Assembly: GCF_014650335.1 (NCBI RefSeq)
Contig: NZ_BMUT01000001.1
Span: 735,037-799,036 of the forward strand
Length of the DNA: 64,000 nucleotides
Origin: Streptomyces hiroshimensis
GTDB lineage: Bacteria > Actinomycetota > Actinomycetes > Streptomycetales > Streptomycetaceae
Reading direction: 5' to 3'
Within the stretch, counting starts at the first letter, position 1; each line of letters opens with the position of its first letter. The notes beneath the pieces are model-generated. The model saw only the letters and a program-made list of their open reading frames with translations, was not told the DNA's origin and did not search any database. Below, one piece after another: positions 24,652-34,183 of this stretch. A program made the translations under genes and the position numbers.

Positions 24652-25542
24652 ATGACGCTCACCGTCCCGGAGGACGATCTCCGGGAACTCGAACAACGAG
24701 TCCAGCGCGCGCTCGCCGCAGGCGACGACCGCGGGCTGACCGTCCTCGGCTACGGCGAGGTCACCCTCGTCCTCGCCCTGGAGACCGAACGCGGCGCCTT
24801 CGCCTGCAAGCGGCTCCCCGTCTTCGACGGCCGCGAGCGCTTCGAGGCCTACGGGCGCAGCCTCGACCAGTACATCGACCGCCTCCGCGCGGCCGGCATC
24901 CACGTCGCCGAGACCCGCCTGTGGCACACCGAGCTGCCCTCGGGCAGGATCGTCGGCTACTGCGTCCAGCAGACCCTGCCCGTCAAACGCCTCGTCCCCA
25001 ACCTGCTGCACAGCGAGGGCGAGGCCTGGGCCGAGGACTTCTTCGCCCGCTTCCTCGACCGCGTGCATGACTGCGTCACCCCGGTCCTCGGCCTGGACGC
25101 CCAGGCGTCCAACTGGATCGACCTCGACGGCGATCTCGTCTACCTCGACGTCACCTCGCCCCTCATGCGCGACGCCCGAGGCCGCGAACGCCTCGACGTC
25201 CGGCTCTTCTTCACCTCTCTGCCCTGGATCCTGCGCGACGCCGTCCGCATCGCGATGGCCAAGTCCATCTTCGACAAGTTCTACACACCGCGCGGCGTCG
25301 TCCTCGACTTCCTCGGCAACCTCCACAAGGAGAAGCTGGACGCCCTCGTCCCCGGCTTCCTCAAGCAGGCCAACGCCCGCATCACCCCCGCCCTCACCGC
25401 CGAGGAGGTCGCCAAGTACTACAAAGGCGACGCCTCGATGTGGGAGCTCATCCAGCGGCTGCGCAAGGCCGACCGCGCCTGGCACCTCAAGGTGCGCCAC
25501 CGCCCCTACCCCTTCCTGCTGCCGCCCGATGTCGACCGCTGA
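24652..25542 (+). CDS. redT: RedT-like protein, predicted kinase-like fold
   Basis: A 296-residue protein whose place and sequence fit RedT, whose function is unknown. By eye it shows a protein-kinase/aminoglycoside-phosphotransferase pattern: a glycine loop LGYGEVTLV (residues 32-40), a Lys in ACKRLP (Lys53), a D-x4-N catalytic-loop-like motif in GLDAQASNW (Asp149, Asn154) and a following acidic residue in YLDVTSP (Asp166). The function of the proposed phosphotransfer, if any, is not known. It starts at ATG 24652 after GGAAGGCAGG and overlaps redU by 14 bp. Confidence 0.82.
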   Translation: MTLTVPEDDLRELEQRVQRALAAGDDRGLTVLGYGEVTLVLALETERGAFACKRLPVFDGRERFEAYGRSLDQYIDRLRAAGIHVAETRLWHTELPSGRIVGYCVQQTLPVKRLVPNLLHSEGEAWAEDFFARFLDRVHDCVTPVLGLDAQASNWIDLDGDLVYLDVTSPLMRDARGRERLDVRLFFTSLPWILRDAVRIAMAKSIFDKFYTPRGVVLDFLGNLHKEKLDALVPGFLKQANARITPALTAEEVAKYYKGDASMWELIQRLRKADRAWHLKVRHRPYPFLLPPDVDR

Positions 25543-26335
25543 CACCCTCGCCGCGCCCGCGCGGCCCCGTCCGGGCGGCCTCGCCGGCGAGACCCTGGCC
25601 CTCGACCCCGCGCGCCCGCTGCACCTGGCCCGGCCCACCGAGCAGCTCACCGCCGCCGTCGTGTCCATCGCCTGGCTGCGCGCCCAGGGCGACGCCGTGC
25701 GCGACGCGCTGGAGGCCCGGCACCTGACCGACGACGAGGCCGCCCACGCCGCGGGCCTGCGCCTGCCCAAGCGGCGCTACGAGTGGCTCGCCGGCCGCCT
25801 CGCCGTCAAGCACGGCGTGCTCGCCCACGGCAGGCGGCACTGGGGCCGGACCGGGCGCACCCGCGACGTCCGGGTCGGCGCCGTCGCCCACGGGCTGCGG
25901 GCCGGCAAACCCGTCGTCAACGCACCCGTCGACGTCGGCCTGTCGCACTCCGGCGACTTCGCCATCGCCGTGTGCGGGCCGCGCCCTGTCGGCGTCGACC
26001 TGGAGCACGAGCGCCGCATGCCGCCGATGCTCACCTCGCTCCTGACCGCCGACGACCACCGGGCCGGCACCTCCGCCGACCCCGACCGCCGCCGCCTGGC
26101 CGGCATGCCCCTGCCGCTGCGCTGGGCCTGCAAGGAGGCCGTGCTCAAGCACTTCGGCTTCGGCCTGCGCATCGACCCTGCCGAGGTCGCCCTGCACGCC
26201 TGGCGCGACGACCACACCTACACCTGGCACCCCGGGCCCGGCCTCCTGCACCACGCGCCCTCGGCGGGCGACGGCCGCCTGCACAGCTGGGCCCGGCGGA
26301 TCGACGGCTACTTCCTCGCCCTGGTATGGACGTGA
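25529..26335 (+). CDS. redU: RedU-like Sfp-type phosphopantetheinyl transferase
   Basis: A 268-residue Sfp-type phosphopantetheinyl transferase. Signature motifs are GVDLEHER (Mg2+/CoA binding) and WACKEAVLKHFG. It converts apo carrier proteins to the holo form; RedU is known to be needed for the bipyrrole branch, and RedO is a likely target. The ATG at 25529 overlaps the redT end by 14 bp, and its stop overlaps the redV start (TGATG). Confidence 0.92.
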   Translation: MSTADTLAAPARPRPGGLAGETLALDPARPLHLARPTEQLTAAVVSIAWLRAQGDAVRDALEARHLTDDEAAHAAGLRLPKRRYEWLAGRLAVKHGVLAHGRRHWGRTGRTRDVRVGAVAHGLRAGKPVVNAPVDVGLSHSGDFAIAVCGPRPVGVDLEHERRMPPMLTSLLTADDHRAGTSADPDRRRLAGMPLPLRWACKEAVLKHFGFGLRIDPAEVALHAWRDDHTYTWHPGPGLLHHAPSAGDGRLHSWARRIDGYFLALVWT

Positions 26336-27531
26336 TGAACGGACCCATGACACCGACCCCTTCTCGTTCCCCCGGCCTCGGCGCACCCTTCCCCGAGGCC
26401 CTGCGGCACGCCACCGGAATCGCCGCCCTCAGCCCCTCCTCGCACAACTGCCAGCCCTGGGCGCTCGCCCGGCTGGAGAGCCGCCCGGCGCGCCGGGCCG
26501 CGGCCGACCTGCTCGGCTGCCCGGACGACGGCACCCACGTCTACCTCGCCCTCGCCGTCGACCGCCGGCGCAGCCTCACGGCCCTGCCCGCCCACCTGCT
26601 GGAGATGCGGCTGAGCTGTGCCGCCTACTGGCGGATGCTCTCCCGGGCCCTGGCCGCCCAGGGCTGGGAGCTCGTGCGCGAACGGGCCCACGAGAGCGGG
26701 GGCGACGGGGGCGCCGCGCCGTCCGCCGACTCCCGGCTGCCCGGCGGCCCGTGGCCGCGCGACTGGTCGCTGCTGTGGACGGCGGCGCTGCGCCGCACCG
26801 GGGAGGCCGCCGAGAGCCTCACCGCCCTGACGGACGCGGCCCGCACCCGGCACACCAACCGCGGCCCGTACGACGAGGAGGCCCTCGCCCCGGGACTGCT
26901 CGGCGACCTCGCCCGCCACCCGCCGACCGGGGGCCCCGCGATAGGGATCCGCCACCTGACGGACGGTCATGAACGCGAACTCTTCGCCGACTTCCTCGCC
27001 CGGCACGGAGGCGTCGATTTCAGCCACCGGGCCGCTTGGCGGGAAACCCACTCCTACATCCGCTGGAGCCCGGCGGCGGTGCGCGCACACGGGGACGGCT
27101 TCCCCGTAACCCAGCTTTTCGGGCCATTGTCGGCCCGGCAGCGGCTCGCGAAGCGGATCGCCCTGTCCCCGCCGGTCATGAAATTCCTGTGTCGCTTCGG
27201 TTATGACCGCTCGCTCGCCGGAGGGCTGGCCGCCGAGATCCGCCGTACCCCCGCGCTCGTGCTGATGAACTTCGCGGACGAAGCCCCCGGGGTGGCCGAC
27301 GCCTTCCGGGGCGGCGCGCGCATCGCCGACTACTGGCTGCACGCGGCCACCGCTGGGCTGGCCTTGCATCCTGTGAGCGTCGTCATGCAGCACGACCCCC
27401 TGCGCGCGATGCTCCAGAAACAACTGGGCCTTTCCGGCAGGCTCTTCTTCGTCAGCCGCGTCGGCCGGCCCCGTACGGCCTTCCCGCCGGCTCCCCGCAG
27501 TGCGGGGGCCGCGGACCACCGCACGGTCTGA
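26335..27531 (+). CDS. redV: RedV-like nitroreductase-family oxidoreductase
   Basis: About 398 residues, with the flavin nitroreductase-type N-terminus IAALSPSSHNCQPW and a C-terminal segment (HAATAGLALHPVSVVMQHDPLR) like those in FMN-dependent Acg/nitroreductase proteins. RedV has no firmly settled step; by analogy with the nitroreductase-like PigM it may oxidise the hydroxymethyl-bipyrrole to the aldehyde. The ATG at 26335 is chosen for its TGATG coupling to redU; ATG codons at 26326 and 26347 are alternatives. It is the last gene of the redQ operon. Confidence 0.87.
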   Translation: MNGPMTPTPSRSPGLGAPFPEALRHATGIAALSPSSHNCQPWALARLESRPARRAAADLLGCPDDGTHVYLALAVDRRRSLTALPAHLLEMRLSCAAYWRMLSRALAAQGWELVRERAHESGGDGGAAPSADSRLPGGPWPRDWSLLWTAALRRTGEAAESLTALTDAARTRHTNRGPYDEEALAPGLLGDLARHPPTGGPAIGIRHLTDGHERELFADFLARHGGVDFSHRAAWRETHSYIRWSPAAVRAHGDGFPVTQLFGPLSARQRLAKRIALSPPVMKFLCRFGYDRSLAGGLAAEIRRTPALVLMNFADEAPGVADAFRGGARIADYWLHAATAGLALHPVSVVMQHDPLRAMLQKQLGLSGRLFFVSRVGRPRTAFPPAPRSAGAADHRTV

Positions 27532-27618
27532 ACGCCGTCGCGTACACGGCGGACCACGCAGCGTAGTAGCGGACAATCCGGGCCGGAACGCCCGTGCCGC
27601 GGTCCGCCGGAAAAGCAG

Positions 27619-27630
27619 CGGAACATTCCG
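27619..27630. promoter_or_regulatory. Palindrome CGGAACATTCCG upstream of redZ
   Basis: CGGAA-CA-TTCCG is a dyad located ~300 bp upstream of redZ and resembles the second dyad at 27898-27910. The pair may be operator sites for a regulator of redZ; no regulator can be named from the sequence. Confidence 0.4.
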
Positions 27631-27702
27631 GCCAGGCCCGGAACCCGAACGCCGCAGGGTCGGGGATACTGCTCCTTGCCGCCGCCTTTACCGTGACATA
27701 TT

Positions 27703-27723
27703 TCCCGCCAAAACCTGGCGGGA
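27703..27723. other. Inverted repeat downstream of redV
   Basis: TCCCGCCA, loop AAACC, TGGCGGGA: a perfect 8-bp stem in the 398-bp redV-redZ gap. It may end the redQ-V transcript or be an operator for redZ. There is no U-tract after it. The rest of the gap has no gene. Confidence 0.45.
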
Positions 27724-27897
27724 CGCCCGGCCGTCAGTTGCCGCTGGCGTACAGTCGGGTGAGACGTTCAGGGGGATGCCGTGGCCACGGAGATGACGTC
27801 AATGAGCCATCGATCCGCCGGCGGGGGGACTTGGGCGGTCTTCACCCCCACAACCCCGTCGGCCACAATAGCGCCTGCTCCCCGAAGCGACTCCGTT

Positions 27898-27910
27898 CGG
27901 AACCGTTCCG
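27898..27910. promoter_or_regulatory. Palindrome CGGAACCGTTCCG close to the redZ start
   Basis: A perfect dyad (CGGAAC-C-GTTCCG) ends 20 bp before the redZ ATG at 27930, where a repressor or autoregulator would block initiation. It shares half-sites with the dyad at 27619-27630. Confidence 0.45.
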
Positions 27911-27929
27911 TTAACTGGAAGCAGGCTCG

Positions 27930-28592
27930 ATGAGTATGCGCATACTGCTGTGCTGCGACAAGCTCATCCTAGGCGCAGGTATGCAGGCACTGCTGGGCCA
28001 GCACGGCCTGGATGCACAGACGAAAACATCCGTGCGCAGCACGGTGGCAGCCGCCAAGGAGATGACTCCGGATGCCATTGTCGTCGTGGCCCCGGCCCTC
28101 AGCATCGACGACACCCATGAACTCGCCGAACTCTCCCGGATGGCCAAGGTCATCCTTCTCGCCCGGCCCGACACCACCCCCAGGGCCTTCGAGGCCCTGC
28201 GCATCGGCGTCCGGGCCGTGCTGTCCCTGGAGGACCCTCCCGAGGAACTGATCCGCATGATCAAGACGGTTATCGAGGTCGACGCCATGGTCGCCCCGCT
28301 GACCGCCCGCAAGGCCCTCGACCAGCTCCGCACCGAGCAGCCCCCGGCCCCCGCACCGCCGCCGGCCGGCGCCCTGACCCCGCGCGAGGCCGAGGTGATG
28401 CTGCTGCTCGCGCAGGGCCGGTCCAATGCGGAGATCGCCGAGAAGCTCTCCATCTCCAATACGACGGTCCGCTCCCACGTCCACCACGTGCTGCGCAAGC
28501 TCGACGCCGGAACCCGCGCCCGCGCGGTGGCCATCGCCTACGAGACGGGGCTGATCGGCGCCATGGAACGGCAGGCGCAGGGCCGCCTCTGA
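27930..28592 (+). CDS. redZ: RedZ-like atypical NarL-family response regulator
   Basis: A 220-residue orphan regulator with a receiver-like N-terminal domain and a C-terminal LuxR helix-turn-helix (LTPREAEVMLLLAQGRSNAEIAEKLS; TTVRSHVHHVLRKL). The acidic pocket is incomplete (LLCCDKLIL in place of the usual Asp pair) and the phospho-acceptor Asp is absent (DAIVVVAPALS), so activation by phosphorylation is unlikely. RedZ activates redD in S. coelicolor, where its gene carries a TTA codon; reading this copy codon by codon I find none. It is preceded by GGAAGCAGG and converges on redY, 21 bp away. Confidence 0.93.
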   Translation: MSMRILLCCDKLILGAGMQALLGQHGLDAQTKTSVRSTVAAAKEMTPDAIVVVAPALSIDDTHELAELSRMAKVILLARPDTTPRAFEALRIGVRAVLSLEDPPEELIRMIKTVIEVDAMVAPLTARKALDQLRTEQPPAPAPPPAGALTPREAEVMLLLAQGRSNAEIAEKLSISNTTVRSHVHHVLRKLDAGTRARAVAIAYETGLIGAMERQAQGRL

Positions 28593-28613
28593 AGGCCCGT
28601 CGCGCGGAGCCCG

Positions 28614-28937
28614 TCAGCCCACCGCGACCCGGTATCCGGGCTCCACGCGTACGCCGCTGATTTCGTCCACCACCTCGGCCATTCCCTCGAAATCGGCGAC
28701 CAGCCGGGCGAACGCCTCGCTTGTCGTGTCCCGTTCGAAATCGGCACGGCTGCTCACCCCGATGACTTCGAAGAAGTGAACGGACGCCGCCGGGTCCGCG
28801 GATACCCGCTGCACGCTGAATGACAGCACGCTCGGAAGTTCCGGACAGGTGGCGTAGTCGGTCTCCCGTACCCATGTTTCAAAACGGGCCGGAGTGACGT
28901 TCGGGCGCAGCCGAATTCGGTGCACAATCATGTCCAC
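28614..28937 (-). CDS. redY: RedY-like small dimeric alpha/beta-barrel protein
   Basis: A 107-residue protein (MDMIVHRIRLRPNVTPARFETWVRET) with the size and pattern of dimeric alpha/beta-barrel proteins. It occupies the redY position, 75 bp after redW. RedY has been reported only as a helper of the early pathway, so the exact step is not assigned here. It is the last gene of the redX-W-Y operon and converges on redZ. Confidence 0.85.
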   Translation of the reverse strand: MDMIVHRIRLRPNVTPARFETWVRETDYATCPELPSVLSFSVQRVSADPAASVHFFEVIGVSSRADFERDTTSEAFARLVADFEGMAEVVDEISGVRVEPGYRVAVG

Positions 28938-29012
28938 GACGCCGGAAATCCCTTCTGAATTCTTTTTGAGTTCAACATCGGCGGCCGGTTCGTCTGGGTG
29001 GCCGGTTCGCTG

Positions 29013-30176
29013 TCAGCGGCGCTTTCGGGAACGGCGCCCGGCCAGGCCCAGCGCCCGGGCCGCATTGTTCTTCTGGATCTCGTTCGTGCCGGAGAAGATG
29101 CGGGAGGGCAGCGCGTCCCGCAGAAACGTCTCGGCCTCGCCGCCGAGGATCCCGAGCGCGCCGCGCAGCTGCACGGCGTCCAGCCCGAGCTGCACCGCGG
29201 CCTCACTCACCGCGATCTTGGCCAGGGCGGGCGCCACTTCGTCGTCACTGCCCGCGGCCAGCCCGCACGCGGCCTTGTACAGCAACAGCCTGGCCGATTC
29301 CAGACGGATCGTCATATCGACGATGCGGTGGCTGACGGCCTGGAAGCCGCCGATGGCCGAGCCGAACTGCTCCCGCTCCCGGGCGTATTCCGAGGTGGAT
29401 TCCAGCACGCGCTGCATCGCCCCGACGTAGGTGGCGAACAGGCAGGTGCGTTCCCACTTCATCGAGGACGAGAAGATGCTCGCTCCGGCGCCCTCCTCGC
29501 CGAGCACGTTCGCCGCCGGCACCACGCAGTCCGTGAGGTACACGTCGGCCGTCGGCGAGCCCTGCAGGCCGACCTTGTCGTAGCGCGGCCCCACGGTCAG
29601 CCCGGGCGTGTCCGCCTCCACGATGAAGGTGGTGAGGCCGAAGAAGCCGCCGCCGGGCGACGTCGCCGCCTGCAGGACGAACACGTCGGCGACGGGGGAG
29701 TTGGTGGTGAAGCACTTGCTGCCGTTCACCACGTACGCATCGCCCTTCCGCACGGCGCGCGTCTGCAGGTTCAGGGCGTCGGACCCGGCGTGCGGCTCGG
29801 TGATGGCGTGCGCCGCGATCGCCTCGCCCGAGGCGAGCGGCGGCAGCCAGCGCTGCTTCTGCTCCTCGGTGCCGAACTCGGTGACGGGCATGACGGCGGC
29901 GAACAGGTGCGCGGCGACGGAGAAGGCGAAGCCCTGGTCGGCGCAGCCGTAGCCGAGGGCCTCCATCAGGGCCGCGGTGGTGACGGCGTCCAGGCCGCTG
30001 CCCCCGTACGCGGCGGGCACGCTCGCGCCCGTGATGCCCTGCTTCCCCGCGAGCTGCCAGCGGCGCCGGAACTCCTCCGGGTCGTGCGCCGCCGTGCCGT
30101 CGCCGAGGTCGCGCCGGGCGAAGCGCACGACCATGTCGCGCATCTCCGCGGTCTCGGTGTCGAAGTCGAAGTTCAT
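29013..30176 (-). CDS. redW: RedW-like acyl-CoA dehydrogenase-family L-prolyl-PCP oxidase
   Basis: A 387-residue flavoprotein of the acyl-CoA dehydrogenase fold, with typical segments [43 protein letters not shown] and [14 protein letters not shown]. RedW oxidises prolyl-S-RedO to pyrrolyl-2-carboxyl-S-RedO. The ATG at 30176 ([12 protein letters not shown]) overlaps the redX stop by ATGA; the open frame continuing further upstream is a shadow of redX. Confidence 0.93.
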   Translation of the reverse strand: MNFDFDTETAEMRDMVVRFARRDLGDGTAAHDPEEFRRRWQLAGKQGITGASVPAAYGGSGLDAVTTAALMEALGYGCADQGFAFSVAAHLFAAVMPVTEFGTEEQKQRWLPPLASGEAIAAHAITEPHAGSDALNLQTRAVRKGDAYVVNGSKCFTTNSPVADVFVLQAATSPGGGFFGLTTFIVEADTPGLTVGPRYDKVGLQGSPTADVYLTDCVVPAANVLGEEGAGASIFSSSMKWERTCLFATYVGAMQRVLESTSEYAREREQFGSAIGGFQAVSHRIVDMTIRLESARLLLYKAACGLAAGSDDEVAPALAKIAVSEAAVQLGLDAVQLRGALGILGGEAETFLRDALPSRIFSGTNEIQKNNAARALGLAGRRSRKRR

Positions 30177-33016
30177 CGTGATCCGTCCAGGTGTTCCTCG
30201 ATCAGCACGTGATAGTTGATGCCGCCGGTACCGAAGGAGCTCACGGCCGCCCGCCGCGGCCGGCCGGGGGCGGACTCCCAGGGCGCGCTCCCGGAGGAGA
30301 CGCGCGCGGGAATGCGGTCCAGGTCCAGCTCGGGGTTGACGGTCGCAAGGCCCGCGTTGGCGGGGAGCACCCCGGTCCGCAGGGCGTAGAGCGCCCGCAG
30401 CAGCCCGGCGCCGCCCGCGGCCGCGAAGGTGTGGCCGAAGAACGATTTGGCGGAGCCGATCTCCAGCGGGCGCCGCCGGTGGGGGCTCGCGTACACCCGC
30501 GCGGCCGCGGCGATCTCGACCCGGTCGCCGACGCGGGTGCCGGTGCCGTGGGCCTCCAGGTAGCCGACGTCCGCCGGGTCGAAGCCCGCCTGCCCGAAGG
30601 CCTGGCGCATGGCCCGCACCTGGCCGTCCACGTCCGGCGCGATCAGGGACTTCGCGTCGTTCGACGCCCCGATCCCGCACAGCAGCCCGTGGACGGTGTC
30701 CCCGTCGCGCCGCGCGTCCGCGTAGCGCTTGAGCAGGAAGAGCGCGCAGCCGTCCCCCGGGGTGAAGCCGTCGGCCGCGGTGTCGAAGGGGGTGATGCGG
30801 TCGCGGGAGAGCAGACCCAGGGCCGAGCACAGCACCATGTCGCGGGCGTTGCAGGGGAGTTCGACGCCGCCCGCCAGCGCGTAGTCCACGCTGCCGGAGC
30901 GCAGCCGGCCCACGGCCACGTCCAGCGCGGCGAGCGACGACGCGCACGCCGCCTCGACCCCCAGCGGCACGGCGTCCAGCCCGTACTCGTTGGCGATCAC
31001 CGCCGCGACGCCCCCGGCGAGGGAGCCGTCGAGGTCCTCCGGCCCGCCCGGGGCCGGGTCCGCGGCGTACCGCTCGCGGACCAGGTCGAGCAGGGTGGCC
31101 ACCCCGGTCGCGTCCAGGTGCCCGAGCGCGGCGAGCTCGCCGACGGCCGCCTCGACCTCGCCCAGCGCGAGACCGGCCGCGGTGCGCCGCTCCCGGGACA
31201 GGCTCAGGTTCGTGCCCATCGCGACCAGGCCCGGCCCGTTCGGCCGCGCGACCCCCCGGCCGCCGCGGGCCAGGAGCTCGTCGGCCACGCACAGGGCCAC
31301 CCGCTGCGCGGCGTCCATGACCGCGTAGCGGTGCGGCGGGATGCGCAGCCCTTCCGGGGGTGCCGAGGGTACCTCCACCGGGGAACCCAGGTCGGTGTAG
31401 CTGTGGGTCAGGCTCAGCTTGCCCGGCCGGTGGTAGAGCTCCCGGTCGAGCAGGGACTGCGGCAGCGGCCCGATCCGGTCCTGCCCGGCGAGCATGGCGG
31501 CCCAGAAGGCGTCGGCGTCGGGGGCGTTCCCGAACCGGCCCCCGAACCCCACGATCGCGACGGGCTCCGGTGCGACGGAGGCGCGCGCGGTGCGCGGCCG
31601 GGCCGGGGCGGGCACGGCCGCGGCCGTCTCGTGCTCCTCCAGGACGAGATGACAGAGCGTGCCCGTCAGCGAGGCGCCGCCGACGGCGGCGCGGCGCGGC
31701 TCTCCGTCCGGCGCCGGGGCCCACCTCTGCGGCTCCGTCAGCGTGCGGAAGGGCGTCTCGGCAAGGTCCTGCGCCGCCCCGGGCTCCTGCGGCAGCTGAG
31801 CCGGGAGGCGCTGGTGGTACAGCGCCAGCGCCGCCTTGGTGACGCCGGCCAGCCCGGCGTTGGCGAAGGTGTGCCCGAGCCGGTCGCGCACACTGCCCAC
31901 CACCACGGAGCCGGGTTCCGCGTCCGCGAACACTGCGGCCAGCGCGGCGAGTTCGGCGGCCGTCTCACGCGGCACGCCGGAGGTGCCGCACTCCACGTAA
32001 CCGATCGTGCCCGGCGACGCGCCGCACTCCCGCAGGGCGGCCCGGGCCGTCTCCGCGCGCCGTTCCACGGACGTGGAGTAGCGGAAGACGCCCGGACGTC
32101 CCTGGTGGCGCACCGCGCACCCGCGGACCGTCGCGTAGACGCGGTCCCCGTCGCGGACCGCCGACGACAGCCGCTTGAGCAGCAGCGCGCCCACGCCCTC
32201 GCCGAGCGCGAAGCCGTCGCCGTCCGCGGCGAAGGGGCGGGTCCGCTGAGCGACGAGTCCTTTCGCCGCGAGCGCCGCGCGCAGATACGGGCCCTCCTCG
32301 CGCTGGCCCGTCACCACCAGCACGGCCTCCGACTGCCCGCTGCGCAGGCTGTCGAGGGCGTGCGCGATCGCCAGGAACGACGTCGCATCCGCCGACTCCA
32401 GCGCCAGGGTGCGGCCCCGGAGCTTGAACGCGCTCGCGATCCGGGCGGGGATGGTGCTCGCCATCTCCCCGACCCGGTCGTGCGGCGAGGCGCCCAGGCG
32501 CCGCACCAGGGCCGTGCGCAGCTCGTCCGCGGCCTGCGCGGCCGTACGGGCCGAGCCGCCGAACTCCGGTGCGGACACCGCCCGTTCCAGCTCTCTGGCG
32601 TAACGGCTGCCCTCGACGCGCAGCGCGTTCGCGTACTGCCGGTCGAGGCCGGAGCACACCCCGGCCACCACGTCCGTGCGCTCGGTCTGCAGCATCCGGT
32701 CGGCGGCCTTGGCATCCTCCAGGCACTCGCGGGCCGCCTCCAGCATCAGCAGCTGCATCCGCGTCAGCGCCCCGGCCTGCGCGGGCGGGATGCCGAACCG
32801 GGCGACGTCGACCTCGATGCCGGCCAGCGACGGCGCCGGGCCGTCCCCGGGCGCCGGAGGCGGCTCGGTCAGGGCCCTCCAGTAGCCGTCGGCTCCGCGG
32901 ATGCCGGGGTAGAGCGCCGCGATGCCGACGATTGCGACGGGTTCGTCCTGCGGTGTTCCGTCCTGCGGTGCGCGCGCGGTGCCGGCGGCACCGCGCGCGT
33001 CGAACTCGGAGTGCAT
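30173..33016 (-). CDS. redX: RedX-like double ketosynthase
   Basis: A 947-residue protein with two ketosynthase-like units. The N-terminal unit (from [14 protein letters not shown]) has lost catalytic residues: the Cys position reads LESADATSF, and the first His region reads YVECGTSG. The C-terminal unit (from [13 protein letters not shown]) keeps Cys in [12 protein letters not shown], His in [11 protein letters not shown] and Lys/His in SAKSFFGHT. RedX (PigJ in Serratia) condenses pyrrolyl-2-carboxyl-S-RedO with malonyl-RedN. The ATG at 33016 is preferred to longer in-frame extensions. It overlaps redW by 4 bp. Confidence 0.92.
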   Translation of the reverse strand: MHSEFDARGAAGTARAPQDGTPQDEPVAIVGIAALYPGIRGADGYWRALTEPPPAPGDGPAPSLAGIEVDVARFGIPPAQAGALTRMQLLMLEAARECLEDAKAADRMLQTERTDVVAGVCSGLDRQYANALRVEGSRYARELERAVSAPEFGGSARTAAQAADELRTALVRRLGASPHDRVGEMASTIPARIASAFKLRGRTLALESADATSFLAIAHALDSLRSGQSEAVLVVTGQREEGPYLRAALAAKGLVAQRTRPFAADGDGFALGEGVGALLLKRLSSAVRDGDRVYATVRGCAVRHQGRPGVFRYSTSVERRAETARAALRECGASPGTIGYVECGTSGVPRETAAELAALAAVFADAEPGSVVVGSVRDRLGHTFANAGLAGVTKAALALYHQRLPAQLPQEPGAAQDLAETPFRTLTEPQRWAPAPDGEPRRAAVGGASLTGTLCHLVLEEHETAAAVPAPARPRTARASVAPEPVAIVGFGGRFGNAPDADAFWAAMLAGQDRIGPLPQSLLDRELYHRPGKLSLTHSYTDLGSPVEVPSAPPEGLRIPPHRYAVMDAAQRVALCVADELLARGGRGVARPNGPGLVAMGTNLSLSRERRTAAGLALGEVEAAVGELAALGHLDATGVATLLDLVRERYAADPAPGGPEDLDGSLAGGVAAVIANEYGLDAVPLGVEAACASSLAALDVAVGRLRSGSVDYALAGGVELPCNARDMVLCSALGLLSRDRITPFDTAADGFTPGDGCALFLLKRYADARRDGDTVHGLLCGIGASNDAKSLIAPDVDGQVRAMRQAFGQAGFDPADVGYLEAHGTGTRVGDRVEIAAAARVYASPHRRRPLEIGSAKSFFGHTFAAAGGAGLLRALYALRTGVLPANAGLATVNPELDLDRIPARVSSGSAPWESAPGRPRRAAVSSFGTGGINYHVLIEEHLDGSR

Positions 33017-33130
33017 GCGGGATGGCTCCAGTTGTCTCGGTGCTGCCGGGTCCGGCAACCTCTCTCCGCCGCCGCGGCGCGAAACCGCGGCGGTGGCTTC
33101 CGGCGGTGCCGAACCGTGCGGCAGCGCCCG

Positions 33131-33177
33131 GTGCAGTGCAGTGCAGTGCTTGCATTGCAGTGCGGTGCGGTGCGGTG
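33131..33177. repeat. Pentanucleotide repeats (GTGCA)n and (GTGCG)n upstream of redX
   Basis: Three to four GTGCA units (33131-33149), an interruption TTGCATTGCA, then three TGCGG units to 33177. The array lies 115-160 bp upstream of the redX start in the 214-bp redD-redX gap, where a redX promoter would be expected. Confidence 0.75.
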
Positions 33178-33232
33178 AAGCCCCGCCCGCAGGGCGCCGG
33201 GCCGTACGGTCAAGCCCCGCCCGCCGGGCGTT
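33176..33232. repeat. Direct repeat with GC hairpins after redD
   Basis: TGAAGCCCCGCCCGCAGGGC near 33176 recurs as TCAAGCCCCGCCCGCCGGGC near 33211. Each copy holds a short self-complementary CGCCCG/CGGGCG-like core. The second copy abuts the redD stop codon and could act as its terminator. Confidence 0.55.
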
Positions 33233-34040
33233 ACGCGCTCGTCGCGACCGGCTCGCGCCGCCCGTTCCACAGCGCGCCCGGCTGGGCCAGCGCCGGATCC
33301 TGGGCGAGGATCTCGGCGTGCCGGCGCTGCAGCCCGGCACCCGGCTGGATGCCCAGCTGCTCGTCCAGCCGCTTGCGGGTCAGGCGGAAGCGCTCCAGCG
33401 CCTCGCTCTGCCGCCCGGACCGGTACAGCGCCAGCATCAGCAGCTCGCAGAACCGCTCGTGCAGCGGGTGCTGCGCGACGAGCTGCTGCAACTCGGCGAT
33501 CACCTGGGTGTTGTGGCCGAGCACCAGGCGGGCGCTCACCAGGTCCTCCCACGCGCTCAGCCGGCGCTCCTCGAAGAGGGTCGCCGCGCTCGCACATCGC
33601 AGCCCCTCGCCGGCGTCGAACAAGGCCGGGCCGCGCCACAGCCGCAGGCCGGTCTCCAGCAGCCTCGCCGCCTGCTCGGGGTCGGTGGTCAGCGCGGCTC
33701 CGCCGCGGGAGGCGAGATCGAGGAATCTGTTGGCGTCGACGCACTCCGCGGGCACGTCCAGCAGGTAGCCGTTCGGCACGGCGCGCAGGACGGTCGTGCG
33801 GTGCATCGGAGTGTGTGCCTCGAGTACTTTGCGCACCCTGGTGGCCTGGGCCTGCAGGGCGTTGCGGGGATTACCGAGGGCTGAGCCGCACCACAGCTCG
33901 TCGACGAGCTCCATGTGCGACACCGCCCGGCCCGCCCGGAGGGCGAGGGTGGCGAGCATGGAACGGACCTTGCTGGCCCGAATGTCGCTGCTCCTCTCCG
34001 CAACGCTGACGCGCACCGGACCGAGTATTTCAATTTGCAC
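33231..34040 (-). CDS. redD: RedD-like SARP transcriptional activator
   Basis: A 269-residue Streptomyces antibiotic regulatory protein: an N-terminal OmpR-type winged helix (VQIEILGPVRVSV...; MELVDELWCG; NALQAQATRVRKVL) followed by a bacterial transcriptional activation domain (LRLWRGPALFDA, LFEERRLSAWEDLVSARL). SARPs bind 11-bp-spaced heptamers and activate biosynthetic operons; the matching operator lies at 22513-22580. GTG at 34040 after GGGGGGAAATTC is preferred because SARP N-termini begin at this strand; a longer frame to 34136 exists. I see no TTA codon in the gene. Confidence 0.92.
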   Translation of the reverse strand: MQIEILGPVRVSVAERSSDIRASKVRSMLATLALRAGRAVSHMELVDELWCGSALGNPRNALQAQATRVRKVLEAHTPMHRTTVLRAVPNGYLLDVPAECVDANRFLDLASRGGAALTTDPEQAARLLETGLRLWRGPALFDAGEGLRCASAATLFEERRLSAWEDLVSARLVLGHNTQVIAELQQLVAQHPLHERFCELLMLALYRSGRQSEALERFRLTRKRLDEQLGIQPGAGLQRRHAEILAQDPALAQPGALWNGRREPVATSA

Positions 34041-34183
34041 GAATTTCCCCCCACAGCGGTTTCCGCCGGAGATCAGAACAGGAGCTTGGACAGGTTTTTC
34101 CCCCTTTCGGCGCCCAATCCTTGCAACGTGGAACAACCGGCGTCATCCATCCCCCGGCCCCTTTCCGCCCTCAACGGATGGCG

